Source: Rhodanobacter sp.
GTDB lineage: Bacteria; Pseudomonadota; Gammaproteobacteria; Xanthomonadales; Rhodanobacteraceae
Length of the DNA: 64,000 nt
NCBI GenBank assembly: GCA_040371205.1
Contig: AP031382.1
Span: forward strand, 2,849,562-2,913,561
Direction of reading: 5' to 3'
Shown here: positions 29,128 through 37,358 of the stretch, one piece after another
Layout of the letters: each line of letters starts with the position of its first letter
How positions within the stretch are numbered: the first letter of the stretch is position 1
The notes under the pieces: generated by a model
What the model saw: only the letters and a program-made list of their open reading frames with translations
Database searches by the model: none
Told to the model about the DNA's origin: nothing
Translations under genes and position numbers: made by a program

Positions 29128-29781
29128 TCAGAACAGCTCGACCTCACCCTTTATCGGATCGTTCGCCAACTGCTTGAGGTACTTCCGCTCGTTGTCGACC
29201 AGCTTCACGTCGTCGCCACGGCGCAGCAGGCGCACGCGCGCCTTGCCGCTTTGCGGGAAGAACTGCACCTGGCGCGGGTAGACGTCGCCCAGGTCCTCCG
29301 CCACCACCCTGAGCTTCTCGGTGGCGATGTAGCGGCGCACGAATTCGATGTTGCGCTGACCCACATCGCTCATCTGCGCCAGCACGCGGCCGCCGCCGAA
29401 GAGCTTGACGGTGAAGTCCGCGCGCTGCGCGCCCGCCTTGAGCAGGGCGTTGATGAGGTGCTCCATGGCGTCGGAACCGTAGCGCGCGGCGCGTCCCACG
29501 GTGGACGACCAACTGTCGCCGGCGCCGCGCGGCTCGGGGAGCATGAAGTGGTTCATGCCGCCGATGCCGCGCACCGGGTCGTGGATGCAGGCCGAGACGC
29601 AGGAGCCGAGCACGGTGCTCACCAGTTCCTCGTGCGCGCCGACGTAGAACTCGCCCGGCAGCACCTTCACGTTCATGCAGCCCTGCACCGGATCCCAATA
29701 GCGGCGCAGATGCTCGAAGCCGGGCATGGCCTCGGGCAGGGTGGGCATGGCCCGGCGGTCGGAGCGGCGTGCGTCCATCAT
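29128..29781 (-). CDS. cheD: chemoreceptor glutamine deamidase
   Basis: Deamidates receptor glutamines. The 217-residue protein carries the catalytic triad region: Thr/Cys segment STVLGSCVSACIHD and His in GIGGMNHFMLPE. Translation starts at tandem ATGs (29781, 29778); the first overlaps the cheR stop. The C-terminal half extends well beyond short CheD proteins and ends in KGEVELF, nearly the same tail as the MCP-like protein at 26746 (AGEIELF). No CheC partner is encoded in the window, so CheD is not expected to be sequestered in the Bacillus manner. Confidence 0.95.
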   Translation of the reverse strand: MMDARRSDRRAMPTLPEAMPGFEHLRRYWDPVQGCMNVKVLPGEFYVGAHEELVSTVLGSCVSACIHDPVRGIGGMNHFMLPEPRGAGDSWSSTVGRAARYGSDAMEHLINALLKAGAQRADFTVKLFGGGRVLAQMSDVGQRNIEFVRRYIATEKLRVVAEDLGDVYPRQVQFFPQSGKARVRLLRRGDDVKLVDNERKYLKQLANDPIKGEVELF

Positions 29782-30668
29782 GATCCGCGCTTCCTGTAGA
29801 CGGTACGGCCGATCAGTTCGAAGTCGTCGCTGATGCCGTGCAGCGACTCGGAGTGGCCGAGGAACAGGTACCCGCCTGCCGGCAGCAGCGCGGCATAGCG
29901 GCTGAACAGCTTCTGTTTGGTTGGCTGGTCGAAGTAGATCACCACGTTGCGGCAGAAGATCGCATCGAACGGGCCGCGCATCGGCCAGTCGTGCAGAAGA
30001 TTCAGCGGCCTCACCGTCACCAGCTCGTGCAGGCGCGGATGCACGCAGGCATAGCCTTCGTACTGGCCGGAGCCGCGCTTCATCCAGCGGCGGCGGCGTT
30101 CCTCGCTGATGCCGCCCAGCTTGTCCAGCGCATACACGCCGTTGCGCGCCGCTTCCAGCGCCTGCGGCGACAGGTCGGTGGCGAGGATTTTCGCGTCCAT
30201 GTCGCTGGCGCCGTGCTTTTCCAGCGCCTCGGCGAGCACCATCGCCAACGCATACGGCTCCTCGCCGGTCGAGCAGCCGGCCGACCAGATGCGCAGCCGG
30301 TCGCCGTCGCGGCGCTTGTGCTTGAGCCACGTCGGCAGCAACTCGTTTTCGAGCAGCTGGTAGTGATGCGGCTCGCGGAAGAACGAGGTGACGTTGGTGC
30401 TGATGACGCTGGCCAGCTCACCCAGTTCCTCGTCGGGCTGGCTGCGCAGCAGCTCGCAATAGGCCGCGTAATCGGGCAGGCGCAGCGCGCGCAGGCGACG
30501 CGCCAGGCGCCCTTGCACCAGCTGGCGCTTGTGTTCGCCCAGCGAGATGCCGAGGTGCTGGTACACGAAGTCGCGCATGAAGCGGAATTCGGCGTCGCCC
30601 AGCAGCATGCCGTCGTCGGCCGATGGCGCCGCGTCCTTACGGGTTGCACCGGCTGCGACGGCACGCAT
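29778..30668 (-). CDS. cheR: chemotaxis protein methyltransferase
   Basis: Methylates chemoreceptor glutamates using S-adenosylmethionine. The 296-residue protein has the N-terminal helical domain (FRMRDFVYQHLGISLGEHKR region, residues about 28-48), TNVTSFFREPHH, the SAM-binding IWSAGCSTGEEPYALAM, and FDAIFCRNVVIYFD. A beta subdomain capable of docking pentapeptide-tailed receptors is consistent with the upstream MCP ending in AWKEF. It begins two bases after that MCP's stop and overlaps cheD. Confidence 0.97.
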   Translation of the reverse strand: MRAVAAGATRKDAAPSADDGMLLGDAEFRFMRDFVYQHLGISLGEHKRQLVQGRLARRLRALRLPDYAAYCELLRSQPDEELGELASVISTNVTSFFREPHHYQLLENELLPTWLKHKRRDGDRLRIWSAGCSTGEEPYALAMVLAEALEKHGASDMDAKILATDLSPQALEAARNGVYALDKLGGISEERRRRWMKRGSGQYEGYACVHPRLHELVTVRPLNLLHDWPMRGPFDAIFCRNVVIYFDQPTKQKLFSRYAALLPAGGYLFLGHSESLHGISDDFELIGRTVYRKRGS

Positions 30669-30670
30669 GC

Positions 30671-32410
30671 TCAGAACTCCTTCCAGGCGCCGGCATCCGA
30701 GTCGGCGGTGATGGCGCGTTGCGGCGGCGCCTTGCGCACTGCGGCGAACACCGCCTCGGTAGCCTTGGCCACTTCCTTGGCGCGCGCGGGCGGCGCGCTG
30801 TGGCCCGCCTTGGCACCGGCACCTGCATTGTTGCCGACGCGGAAGAAGCCCACCTGCGTCGTGAGGTCGGCCGCCTGGTCCTGCATGGCGCGCGCGGCCG
30901 CTGAAGCCTGCTCGACCAGGGCCGCGTTCTGCTGGGTCATCTCGTCCATCTGCATCACGGCGTTGTTGACCTGGTCGATGCCGGCGGACTGCTCGCTGCT
31001 GGCCGCCGCGATCTCGGCCACGATGTCGGTGACCTTCTTCACGCTCTCGACGATGTCGGCCAGGGCCTTGCCGGACTGGTTGACCAGTTCCGAACCGGTG
31101 CGCACCTTGTCCGCGCTCTCGGCGATCAGGGTCTTGATCTCCTTCGCCGCCCCGGCGCTGCGCTGCGCCAGGTTGCGCACCTCGCTGGCCACCACGGCGA
31201 AGCCGCGGCCCTGCTCGCCGGCACGCGCCGCTTCCACCGCTGCGTTCAGCGCCAGCAGGTTGGTCTGGAACGCGATGTCCTGGATCAGCCCCACGATCTC
31301 GCCGATCTTGCGGCTGGAGGCGTCGATCTCGGCCATGGCGGCCACCGCCCTGCCGGCCACTTCGCCGCCCTGCTCCGCCTGCGCCCGCGCGCCGCTGGCC
31401 AGCTGGTTGGCGTGGCTGGCGTTCTCCGCGTTCTGCTTCACCGTCGAGGTCATTTCCTCCATCGACGAGGCGGTTTCCTCCAGGCTGGAGGCCTGCTCCT
31501 GCGTGCGCTGGCTCAAGTCGTCGTTGCCGCGCGCGATCTGCTGCGCCGCGCTGCTGACCGCCTCGGAGCCCTGGCGCACTTCGGAGACGATGCCGCTCAG
31601 GCGTTCGTCCATGGCGCGGAAGGCTTCGAGCAGGTTGCCCAGCTCGTCCTGCCGGTCCACCTTGATGTCGTGCCCCAGATGGCCATCGGCAATGGCGTGC
31701 GCCACCGCCATCAGCCGCCGCAGCGTGCCCGTGAGCGAACGAACCAGCAAGGTGGCCACCACGATCGCGATGAGCAGCCCACCTGTGATGCCGATCAGCA
31801 CCAGGATACGTACCTGGTCGTAGCGACTCAGCTGGGTCTCGTAGGCCTGCTTGACCGCGTCGGCCTTCACATCGATCAGCTTGTTGAGCGTATCCATGCG
31901 CAACATCAGCGCCGGCCGGACTTCCATTTCCAGCAGATCGTGCGAACCTTCGTCGCCCTGCTTCAGGGCGTCGGTGACATCCTTCAGGCTGTTGACGTAA
32001 TCCTTGTTCGTGGCGTTGAACGCCTCATACTGCTTTTCGACCGCCGGGGTGAACTTGATGGCATCAAGCCGCTTCATCAGCGGAGGAATCTCTGACTCAT
32101 TCTTCTCGAACTCGGCAAGCTTTTGCTTCACTTCGTCGGGTTTGTTGACCACGGCGGCCGCCTCGCCCAGCACGATGAAGTTCATCTGCGAGCGGCGTCG
32201 CAATTCGCTCATCAGCTGCACCGGCACCATGCCGTTTTCGTAACTGTCGCGCATGCCCTGGTTTTGCCAGGACATCACGCCGAGGCCGACCACCGCGCCG
32301 ATCACCAGCATGGCCGACAGCAGAGCGACCATGCCGATCAGGCGCGCCTTGACCGACAGGGAGGACAGCCTGGAGAGGCTGAAATACGCAATGAGTTTCT
32401 TGATGTTCAT
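30671..32410 (-). CDS. methyl-accepting chemotaxis protein (4HB type, Tar/Tsr class)
   Basis: Transmembrane chemoreceptor of 579 residues. Layout: first transmembrane helix about 24-48, periplasmic four-helix-bundle ligand domain about 49-205, second helix about 206-228 ([20 protein letters not shown]), HAMP ([20 protein letters not shown]), then the methylation helices and tip [20 protein letters not shown] near residue 382. It ends in AWKEF, an xWxxF tail like the E. coli NWETF pentapeptide that tethers CheR and CheB; both enzymes are encoded just downstream. The ligand is unknown. It lies 13 bp after cheW, within the F7-like operon. Confidence 0.95.
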   Translation of the reverse strand: MNIKKLIAYFSLSRLSSLSVKARLIGMVALLSAMLVIGAVVGLGVMSWQNQGMRDSYENGMVPVQLMSELRRRSQMNFIVLGEAAAVVNKPDEVKQKLAEFEKNESEIPPLMKRLDAIKFTPAVEKQYEAFNATNKDYVNSLKDVTDALKQGDEGSHDLLEMEVRPALMLRMDTLNKLIDVKADAVKQAYETQLSRYDQVRILVLIGITGGLLIAIVVATLLVRSLTGTLRRLMAVAHAIADGHLGHDIKVDRQDELGNLLEAFRAMDERLSGIVSEVRQGSEAVSSAAQQIARGNDDLSQRTQEQASSLEETASSMEEMTSTVKQNAENASHANQLASGARAQAEQGGEVAGRAVAAMAEIDASSRKIGEIVGLIQDIAFQTNLLALNAAVEAARAGEQGRGFAVVASEVRNLAQRSAGAAKEIKTLIAESADKVRTGSELVNQSGKALADIVESVKKVTDIVAEIAAASSEQSAGIDQVNNAVMQMDEMTQQNAALVEQASAAARAMQDQAADLTTQVGFFRVGNNAGAGAKAGHSAPPARAKEVAKATEAVFAAVRKAPPQRAITADSDAGAWKEF

Positions 32411-32423
32411 CAGGATTCCAGAA

Positions 32424-32930
32424 TCAAGCGGAAACTTCGACGTCGCGGACCGTGGACAGCGCGGAATCCATCACGCCGACGTCCTCGGGACGCATGAGCT
32501 TTTCCACGTCCAGCAGCATCACCATGCGCTCGACGTGGGTGGCCAGGCCTTTCAGGTAACGGGTATCGACGATGGCGCCCATGTCCGGCACCGGCTTGAT
32601 CGCCGCGGGGTCGATGTCGACCACGTCGGACACCGAGTCCACCACGATGCCGAACAGGCGATCGGCCACGGCCACCACGATCATCACGGTGGCGTCGCCG
32701 TAGTCCTCACGCTCCAGCCCGAAGCGCAGGCGCAGATCCATCACCGGCACGATGGCGCCGCGGAGATTGAGCACGCCCAGCAAGTGTTCCGGCGCCTGCG
32801 GGATGCGCGTGACGCGCGTCCAGCCACGGATCTCGCGCACCGACAGGATGTCGACGCCGTACTCCTCGCCCGCGAGGCTGAAGGTGAGTTGCTGCACGGC
32901 GGGCGCCGTGTCCGCAGTGTTTTCGTGCAT
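32424..32930 (-). CDS. cheW: chemotaxis coupling protein CheW (F7-like cluster)
   Basis: Adaptor linking receptors to CheA. The 168-residue protein shows the CheW fold: [43 protein letters not shown], and [11 protein letters not shown]. It sits between cheA (402-bp gap) and the MCP. The unusually long gap upstream contains a sigma-28-like promoter, so cheW and the genes after it may have their own start in addition to readthrough from the cluster promoter. The ATG at 32930 is favoured; the frame is open far upstream but that stretch is Arg-rich and unrelated to CheW. Confidence 0.95.
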   Translation of the reverse strand: MHENTADTAPAVQQLTFSLAGEEYGVDILSVREIRGWTRVTRIPQAPEHLLGVLNLRGAIVPVMDLRLRFGLEREDYGDATVMIVVAVADRLFGIVVDSVSDVVDIDPAAIKPVPDMGAIVDTRYLKGLATHVERMVMLLDVEKLMRPEDVGVMDSALSTVRDVEVSA

Positions 32931-32977
32931 GGATCGCCTACCTTGTGTGGATCGTTTCGGTACGCCCGGTACGACAG

Positions 32978-33004
32978 GTATCGGCCGCCTCGCCGGACAC
33001 TTGA
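32978..33004 (-). promoter_or_regulatory. sigma-28-like promoter of cheW
   Basis: Minus strand: TCAA (33004-33001), 15-bp spacer, GCCGATAC (32985-32978). That is three of four and seven of eight matches to TAAA-N15-GCCGATAA, 48 bp before the cheW ATG. Confidence 0.6.
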
Positions 33005-33332
33005 ATACGTGCGCCACCGTCGTTAGAACGCGAAAATCCAGCTCGAGCCGTCGTTCCAGCGCATGCTCCGGATTGCGCCAGCGCGCGTTTCTTGACCCCG
33101 TCCCGGCCAACGGCGCCCTGGTAGCGCGCGCACCGCAAATCCCCGCGACAGTGGATTCGATTTCGCTTGCCAACCCACGCATGCGGAGGGCGCGGCTGTG
33201 CAAGGAACTCGTCACAGCGAGTACGCGCGTACCCACGGCCACGGGCACGGTTGGCGCATGGAGGCTCAAGCGTCGCAATGCCATTTCCGGGCGACATCCC
33301 GCTCCTCCCTTGCGGCGGTCGAGCCGCTTCCG
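33005..33332. other. remainder of the cheA-cheW gap, no gene seen
   Basis: About 330 bases between the cheA stop and the cheW promoter. Frames are open but their translations are Arg/Ala-rich and show no family resemblance. The only visible structure is a perfect 12-bp palindrome, GTACGCGCGTAC, at 33221-33232. Confidence 0.6.
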
Positions 33333-35342
33333 TCAGGCGGCCTTTACGCGCCGCCCCAGCCGCACCACGCCGCCCACGTCCACGATCAGCGCCACCGAGC
33401 CGTCGCTGACGATGGTGGCGCCGGACACGCCCTGCACCCGCTCGTAGTGCTTCTCCAGCGACTTGATCACCGCTTGCTGCTGGCCCAGCAGTTCGTCCAC
33501 CAGCAGGCCCACGCGTTGGCCCTCGTCCTCCACCACCACCACGATGCCGCGTTCGATCTCGGCGATCGCATCGGCGCAGCCGAAGGCCCGGTGCAGGCGG
33601 ATGATCGGCAGGTATTCGCCGCGGAACTGGAACACCTCGCCGCCGCCCGCGATCTTGCGCACGGCGCTGCCGTTGAGCCGCAGCGATTCGACGATGGAGA
33701 TCAGCGGCACGATGTAGCGCTCCTCGCCCACCGCGGTGACCAGGCCGTCGATGATCGCCAGCGTGAGCGGCAACGCGATGGTGAACACGCTGCCCTTGCC
33801 CGCGACGCTCTTCACGCCCACGGTGCCGCCGAGGTCGCGCACGTTGCGGCGCACGACATCCATGCCCACGCCGCGCCCGGAAAGGTCCGTGGCCACGGCA
33901 GCGGTGGAGAAACCGGGCTGGAAGATCAGCTCGGCCACTTCGTCGTCGTCGAGCTGCTTGCCGGCGGCGACCAGGCCGCGCTCGACCGCCTTGGCCAGGA
34001 TGCGCTCGTGGTTGAGTCCCGCGCCGTCGTCGCTGATGCGCACCACGATGTTGCCGCCTTCGTGGTGCGCATCCAGCGTGAGGGTGCCGGTTTCCGGTTT
34101 GCCCGCAGCGCGGCGCTGCTCCGGCGTCTCCAGGCCGTGGTCGATCGCGTTGCGTACCAGGTGCACCATCGGATCGCCGATCTTTTCCAGCACGGTCTTG
34201 TCCAGCTCGGTGTGCTCGCCCTGCAGATCCAGCTTCACCTGCTTGCCGAGCTTGCGCTCGAGGTCGCGCACCAGCCGCGGGAAGCGGTTGAACACCGAGC
34301 CGATCGGCAGCATGCGGATGCGCATCACGCTGTCCTGCAGCTCGCGGGTGTTGCGTTCGAGCTGGGCCAGGCCTTCGCGCAGGCGATCCAGCTGCGAAAG
34401 CTCGAAATTGGTGCCGATGTCGTTGAGCATGGACTGGGTGATGACCAGCTCGCCCATCATGTCGATCAGCGCATCGACCTTGTCGATGCCGACGCGGATC
34501 GAACCCACGTCGGAATGCCCGGAGGACGCTTCGCGCGCGGCGGCCGGCGCCGCGGCAGGCGTGGCGGCAACAACCGGCGCAACCACGGCCGCAACCGGTG
34601 CAGGTGCCGGTGCGGACGGTGCAGCCCCGGCCAGCGGCGCGATGGCGAGCTCGCAGTCGCCGTCCAGCCATTCGAATACGGCATCGAGGTCGGCGCGCGC
34701 TACCGCGCCGTGCAAGCGCAACTCCCAGCCCAGATAGCACTGGCTGGGATCGACCGCGGCGAATTCGGCGGGCGCGACGTCGCTCACGAAGGCACGCACC
34801 ACCTCCAGCCGGCCGAGCTGCTGCAGTTCGCGGAACAGGCGCAGCGGCTCGTTGCCGGTCTGCAGCAGGTGCGGCATCGCGACGAAACGGATCTCCCAGC
34901 CGGCCACCGCCGGGGCTTTCGCCTTGGCCGCCGCGGGCGCGGCCGCCGCCTCGCCGTCCACCAGCTGCGCCAGCTCGGAGCGCAACGACTCGCTGGTGGC
35001 GTCGGCGGCGGGCTGGCCCTGCGCGGTACGGTCCAGCATGGCGCGCAGGCAATCGACCGAGCGCAGCAACAGGTCGGTGAGGTTGGCGTCCACCGCACGC
35101 CGCTCGCTGCGCACTTCTTCGAGCAACGACTCGGCCACGTGGGTGAACGCGGCCACGTCGGCGAAACCGAACGTCGCCGCGCCGCCCTTGATGGAATGCG
35201 CCGCGCGGAAAATGGTGTGCACCAGCTCGTGGTCGGTCGAACCCGAGTCCAGCGCCAGCAGCGCGGCCTCCATCGCGTCGAGGCCTTCCAGGCTTTCCTC
35301 GAAGAAGGTCTTGTGGAACTGAGTCAGATCGACCGCGCCCAT
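33333..35342 (-). CDS. cheA: chemotaxis histidine kinase CheA (F7-like cluster)
   Basis: Receptor-coupled kinase of 669 residues. Order: HPt domain with His49 in FRAAHSIKGGAATFGF; a middle domain (about 150-240, YLGWELRLHG) in the place of P2; an Ala/Pro linker; P3 dimerisation (IDKVDALIDMMGELVITQS); HATPase with HLVRNAIDHGLE and ISDDGAGLNHERI; and a C-terminal CheW-like domain ending RLGRRVKAA. All catalytic boxes are intact. It follows cheY by 11 bp. A second, different CheA is encoded at 40317-42245, so the strain runs at least two kinases. Confidence 0.97.
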   Translation of the reverse strand: MGAVDLTQFHKTFFEESLEGLDAMEAALLALDSGSTDHELVHTIFRAAHSIKGGAATFGFADVAAFTHVAESLLEEVRSERRAVDANLTDLLLRSVDCLRAMLDRTAQGQPAADATSESLRSELAQLVDGEAAAAPAAAKAKAPAVAGWEIRFVAMPHLLQTGNEPLRLFRELQQLGRLEVVRAFVSDVAPAEFAAVDPSQCYLGWELRLHGAVARADLDAVFEWLDGDCELAIAPLAGAAPSAPAPAPVAAVVAPVVAATPAAAPAAAREASSGHSDVGSIRVGIDKVDALIDMMGELVITQSMLNDIGTNFELSQLDRLREGLAQLERNTRELQDSVMRIRMLPIGSVFNRFPRLVRDLERKLGKQVKLDLQGEHTELDKTVLEKIGDPMVHLVRNAIDHGLETPEQRRAAGKPETGTLTLDAHHEGGNIVVRISDDGAGLNHERILAKAVERGLVAAGKQLDDDEVAELIFQPGFSTAAVATDLSGRGVGMDVVRRNVRDLGGTVGVKSVAGKGSVFTIALPLTLAIIDGLVTAVGEERYIVPLISIVESLRLNGSAVRKIAGGGEVFQFRGEYLPIIRLHRAFGCADAIAEIERGIVVVVEDEGQRVGLLVDELLGQQQAVIKSLEKHYERVQGVSGATIVSDGSVALIVDVGGVVRLGRRVKAA

Positions 35343-35353
35343 GTGGATTTTCC

Positions 35354-35716
35354 TTAGCCCAGCACGCGCTTGACGGTGGCCAGCAACTGCTCGGGATCGA
35401 ACGGCTTGACCAGCCAGCCGGTGGCGCCCGCGGCCTTGCCTTCCATCTTCTTCTCGGTGTTCGACTCGGTGGTCAGCATCAGGATGGGCACGCCCTGGTA
35501 CTCGGGCCGGGCGCGCAGCGCGCGCACCATGCTGATGCCGTCCATCACCGGCATGTTGACGTCGGCCAGCACCAGGTCGAACGCACCTGCACTGGCCGCA
35601 TCCAGCGCCAATTGGCCGTTTTCGGCCTCGGTCACTTCGTGGCCCGCGCCGCGCAGGGTGAACGCCACCATGCCGCGCATCGAGGTCGAATCGTCTACCG
35701 CCAGAATCTTTGCCAT
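35354..35716 (-). CDS. cheY: single-domain response regulator CheY (F7-like cluster)
   Basis: A 120-residue receiver with acidic pocket Asp8-Asp9, phospho-acceptor Asp52 (LADVNMPVMDG), the conserved Thr in LMLTTES, and Lys in WLVKPFDP. It lacks any output domain. Its partner is most likely CheA at 33333; whether it binds FliM or acts as a phosphate sink is not evident. It sits between the STAS gene (13 bp) and cheA (11 bp) in the operon driven by the sigma-28 promoter at 36103. Confidence 0.95.
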   Translation of the reverse strand: MAKILAVDDSTSMRGMVAFTLRGAGHEVTEAENGQLALDAASAGAFDLVLADVNMPVMDGISMVRALRARPEYQGVPILMLTTESNTEKKMEGKAAGATGWLVKPFDPEQLLATVKRVLG

Positions 35717-35729
35717 GCTGCCACCTCAG

Positions 35730-36062
35730 TTAGGCCGGCCCGACGGCCGGCAATTCCAGAATCCGCGCCAGGCCGAGCAGGCCGGCGGCGTCGTTCAAGG
35801 CTGCGCTGCTGCCGCGCCAGGACAGCGTTCCGCCGCGCCCGTCCAGCGCGCGGCGCAGCAGCATCAGCAACTGCAGCGCCGCCGTGTCCACGCGCTCCAC
35901 CTGGCTGCCGTCGAGTTCGACCGCGCCGCGCTGCAGCGCCTGCGCCAACTCGGCCTGCAACGCCGCTTGCGCCCCGATGCGGCAATCGGCCGGCAACACC
36001 ACCGTTGCCGCCTCGCCTGCCGCTTGTCCTTCGTCCTGCTTTGCCGCCCGCTTGCCGGCCAT
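35730..36062 (-). CDS. stand-alone STAS-domain protein (first gene of the che cluster)
   Basis: A 110-residue STAS-like protein: TVVLPADCRIGAQAALQAELAQAL, then DGSQVERVDTAALQLLMLL, where the RsbV-type Ser is replaced by Thr (VDTAALQ). The frame could start at a GTG at 36116, but that codon lies inside the sigma-28 promoter (36103-36129). The ATG at 36062 is therefore the start. It heads the operon STAS-cheY-cheA. Its family tie to RsbV/SpoIIAA is seen; a role in modulating the kinase or receptor array is inference. Confidence 0.85.
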   Translation of the reverse strand: MAGKRAAKQDEGQAAGEAATVVLPADCRIGAQAALQAELAQALQRGAVELDGSQVERVDTAALQLLMLLRRALDGRGGTLSWRGSSAALNDAAGLLGLARILELPAVGPA

Positions 36063-36102
36063 GCCGTTGCCCCATTCGCGCCACCTGGCGCTGACAGCTG
36101 GC

Positions 36103-36129
36103 TTATCGGCAAGCACGCTAGCCCCTTTA
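36103..36129 (-). promoter_or_regulatory. full-consensus sigma-28 (FliA) promoter of the F7-like che cluster
   Basis: Minus strand: TAAA (36129-36126), exactly 15 bp, then GCCGATAA (36110-36103), a full match to the enterobacterial FliA consensus. Transcription should begin near 36096, some 34 bp before the STAS ATG. The sigma factor FliA is encoded in this window at 43351. Confidence 0.92.
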
Positions 36130-36134
36130 GGCTC

Positions 36135-36161
36135 TAAAGTTTGTGCAGGCGCCGCCGATGT
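36135..36161 (+). promoter_or_regulatory. divergent sigma-28 promoter of the fliK-like/flhX pair
   Basis: Plus strand: TAAA (36135-36138), 15 bp, GCCGATGT (36154-36161); four of four and six of eight consensus bases. The two -35 boxes of the divergent promoters are only five bases apart. Confidence 0.75.
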
Positions 36162-36209
36162 GTTTGCCGATATCCCGGCTTAGGCCCACACCTCCATGCA
36201 GGACCTGCT

Positions 36210-37358
36210 TTGATCATCCAGCCGACCAGTCTTGCCGCCCTGACCTGGGCTGGCGCCGCCGCCGGCACTGCCGCGCCGAGTTGGCGCATCGGCACCGTAC
36301 TGTCCGCGCGGCCGCTGGGGATCAGCCCGCAGGGACTGCAGATACTGCAGATCGGCAGCCTGACCGTCGAAGCGGATGTGCTCGGCGGCCAGCTGCCGGC
36401 GCAGTTCCAGGTTCGGGTGCTGACCCTCGGCAATCAGCCTCAACTGGAGGTGCTCACGCCGCCCGCCGACGCTGCCCTGCAGCGTGCCTTGCGCGAAAGC
36501 CTGCCGCAGCAAAACGGCTACGCGCCGCTGCTGGCCACGCTCGACGCGCTGGCGCAGCGTCCGATGCTGCGCCAGTTGCCGCAGGATCTGCGCACGGCGC
36601 TCGCTTCCCTCGAACAGGCGATGCGCAGCCCGGCGGAAATCACCCGCGGCGAAGGCCTGCGCGAAGCGATCGCGCACAGCGGGCTGTTCCTCGAATCCAC
36701 GCTGGCGGATTCACTGGACCAGTTGCCGCCGGCGCTGCAGGACGACTGGAAGGCGGCCCTGCTGCGCCTCGCCGCCCAATTCAACGGCCGCATGCCGATG
36801 CCGCCGGCGACACCGGCGCAGAACACCGGCGAAACCGCGCCCCCGCTGCTGCAACGCGGCCTGCAGGCGCAGCCGCGCGCGCCCTTGCCCATGCTGCCGA
36901 CCGACGATGTGACGCCCTTGCTGGGCCGCCTGCAGGGCGAAGTGCATGCCGCGCTGGCCCGGATCGAAGTGGCGCAGCTGGAATCCGGCACGGGCCCGCT
37001 GCCGGCATGGATGATCGAAATTCCCATGCACGGCGAAGACGGCAGCGACGTGCTGCAGGTGCAACTGGAATACACCGTCGACGACAGCGACGGCAGCCGC
37101 GGCTGGAACCTCGGTTTCGCGCTCGACCTGCCCTCGCTGGGCGCGATCCAGGGCGAGCTTCAGCTGCGCGAGCCGCGCCTGTCGGTGCGCCTGTGGGCGG
37201 CCCAGTCCAGCACCGTGCACCTGCTGGAACGCCAGTTCACCGCGCTGCGCCAGCGGCTGTCCGCATGCGGCCTGCTGCTCGACCAGCTGACCTGCCAGCT
37301 GGGCCTGCCCGAGCCGCCGAACCGCTACAGCGCCGTGCTCCTGCAGGCCACCGCATGA
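36210..37358 (+). CDS. FliK-like protein with a flagellar hook-length-control C-terminal domain
   Basis: A 382-residue protein. The N-terminal part (1-290) is rich in Ala, Leu and Pro; the C-terminal 80 residues resemble the Flg_hook domain (DLPSLGAIQGELQLREPRL, LLERQFTALRQRLSACGL). The true hook-ruler gene fliK is at 54351, so this is a paralogue. Translation probably begins at a TTG (36210) with AGGA six bases upstream; earlier frame-open codons fall within the promoter. The stop overlaps the next gene (ATGA), which encodes an FlhB-C-like protein. The two form the same ruler-switch pairing seen for FliK and FlhB. Its substrate and role are unknown. Confidence 0.82.
   Translation: MIIQPTSLAALTWAGAAAGTAAPSWRIGTVLSARPLGISPQGLQILQIGSLTVEADVLGGQLPAQFQVRVLTLGNQPQLEVLTPPADAALQRALRESLPQQNGYAPLLATLDALAQRPMLRQLPQDLRTALASLEQAMRSPAEITRGEGLREAIAHSGLFLESTLADSLDQLPPALQDDWKAALLRLAAQFNGRMPMPPATPAQNTGETAPPLLQRGLQAQPRAPLPMLPTDDVTPLLGRLQGEVHAALARIEVAQLESGTGPLPAWMIEIPMHGEDGSDVLQVQLEYTVDDSDGSRGWNLGFALDLPSLGAIQGELQLREPRLSVRLWAAQSSTVHLLERQFTALRQRLSACGLLLDQLTCQLGLPEPPNRYSAVLLQATA

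Noticed and set aside
36063-36116. N-terminal extension of the first STAS protein from a GTG at 36116
   Set aside because: The GTG lies between the -35 and -10 boxes of a full-consensus sigma-28 promoter, so it cannot be in the transcript from that promoter.
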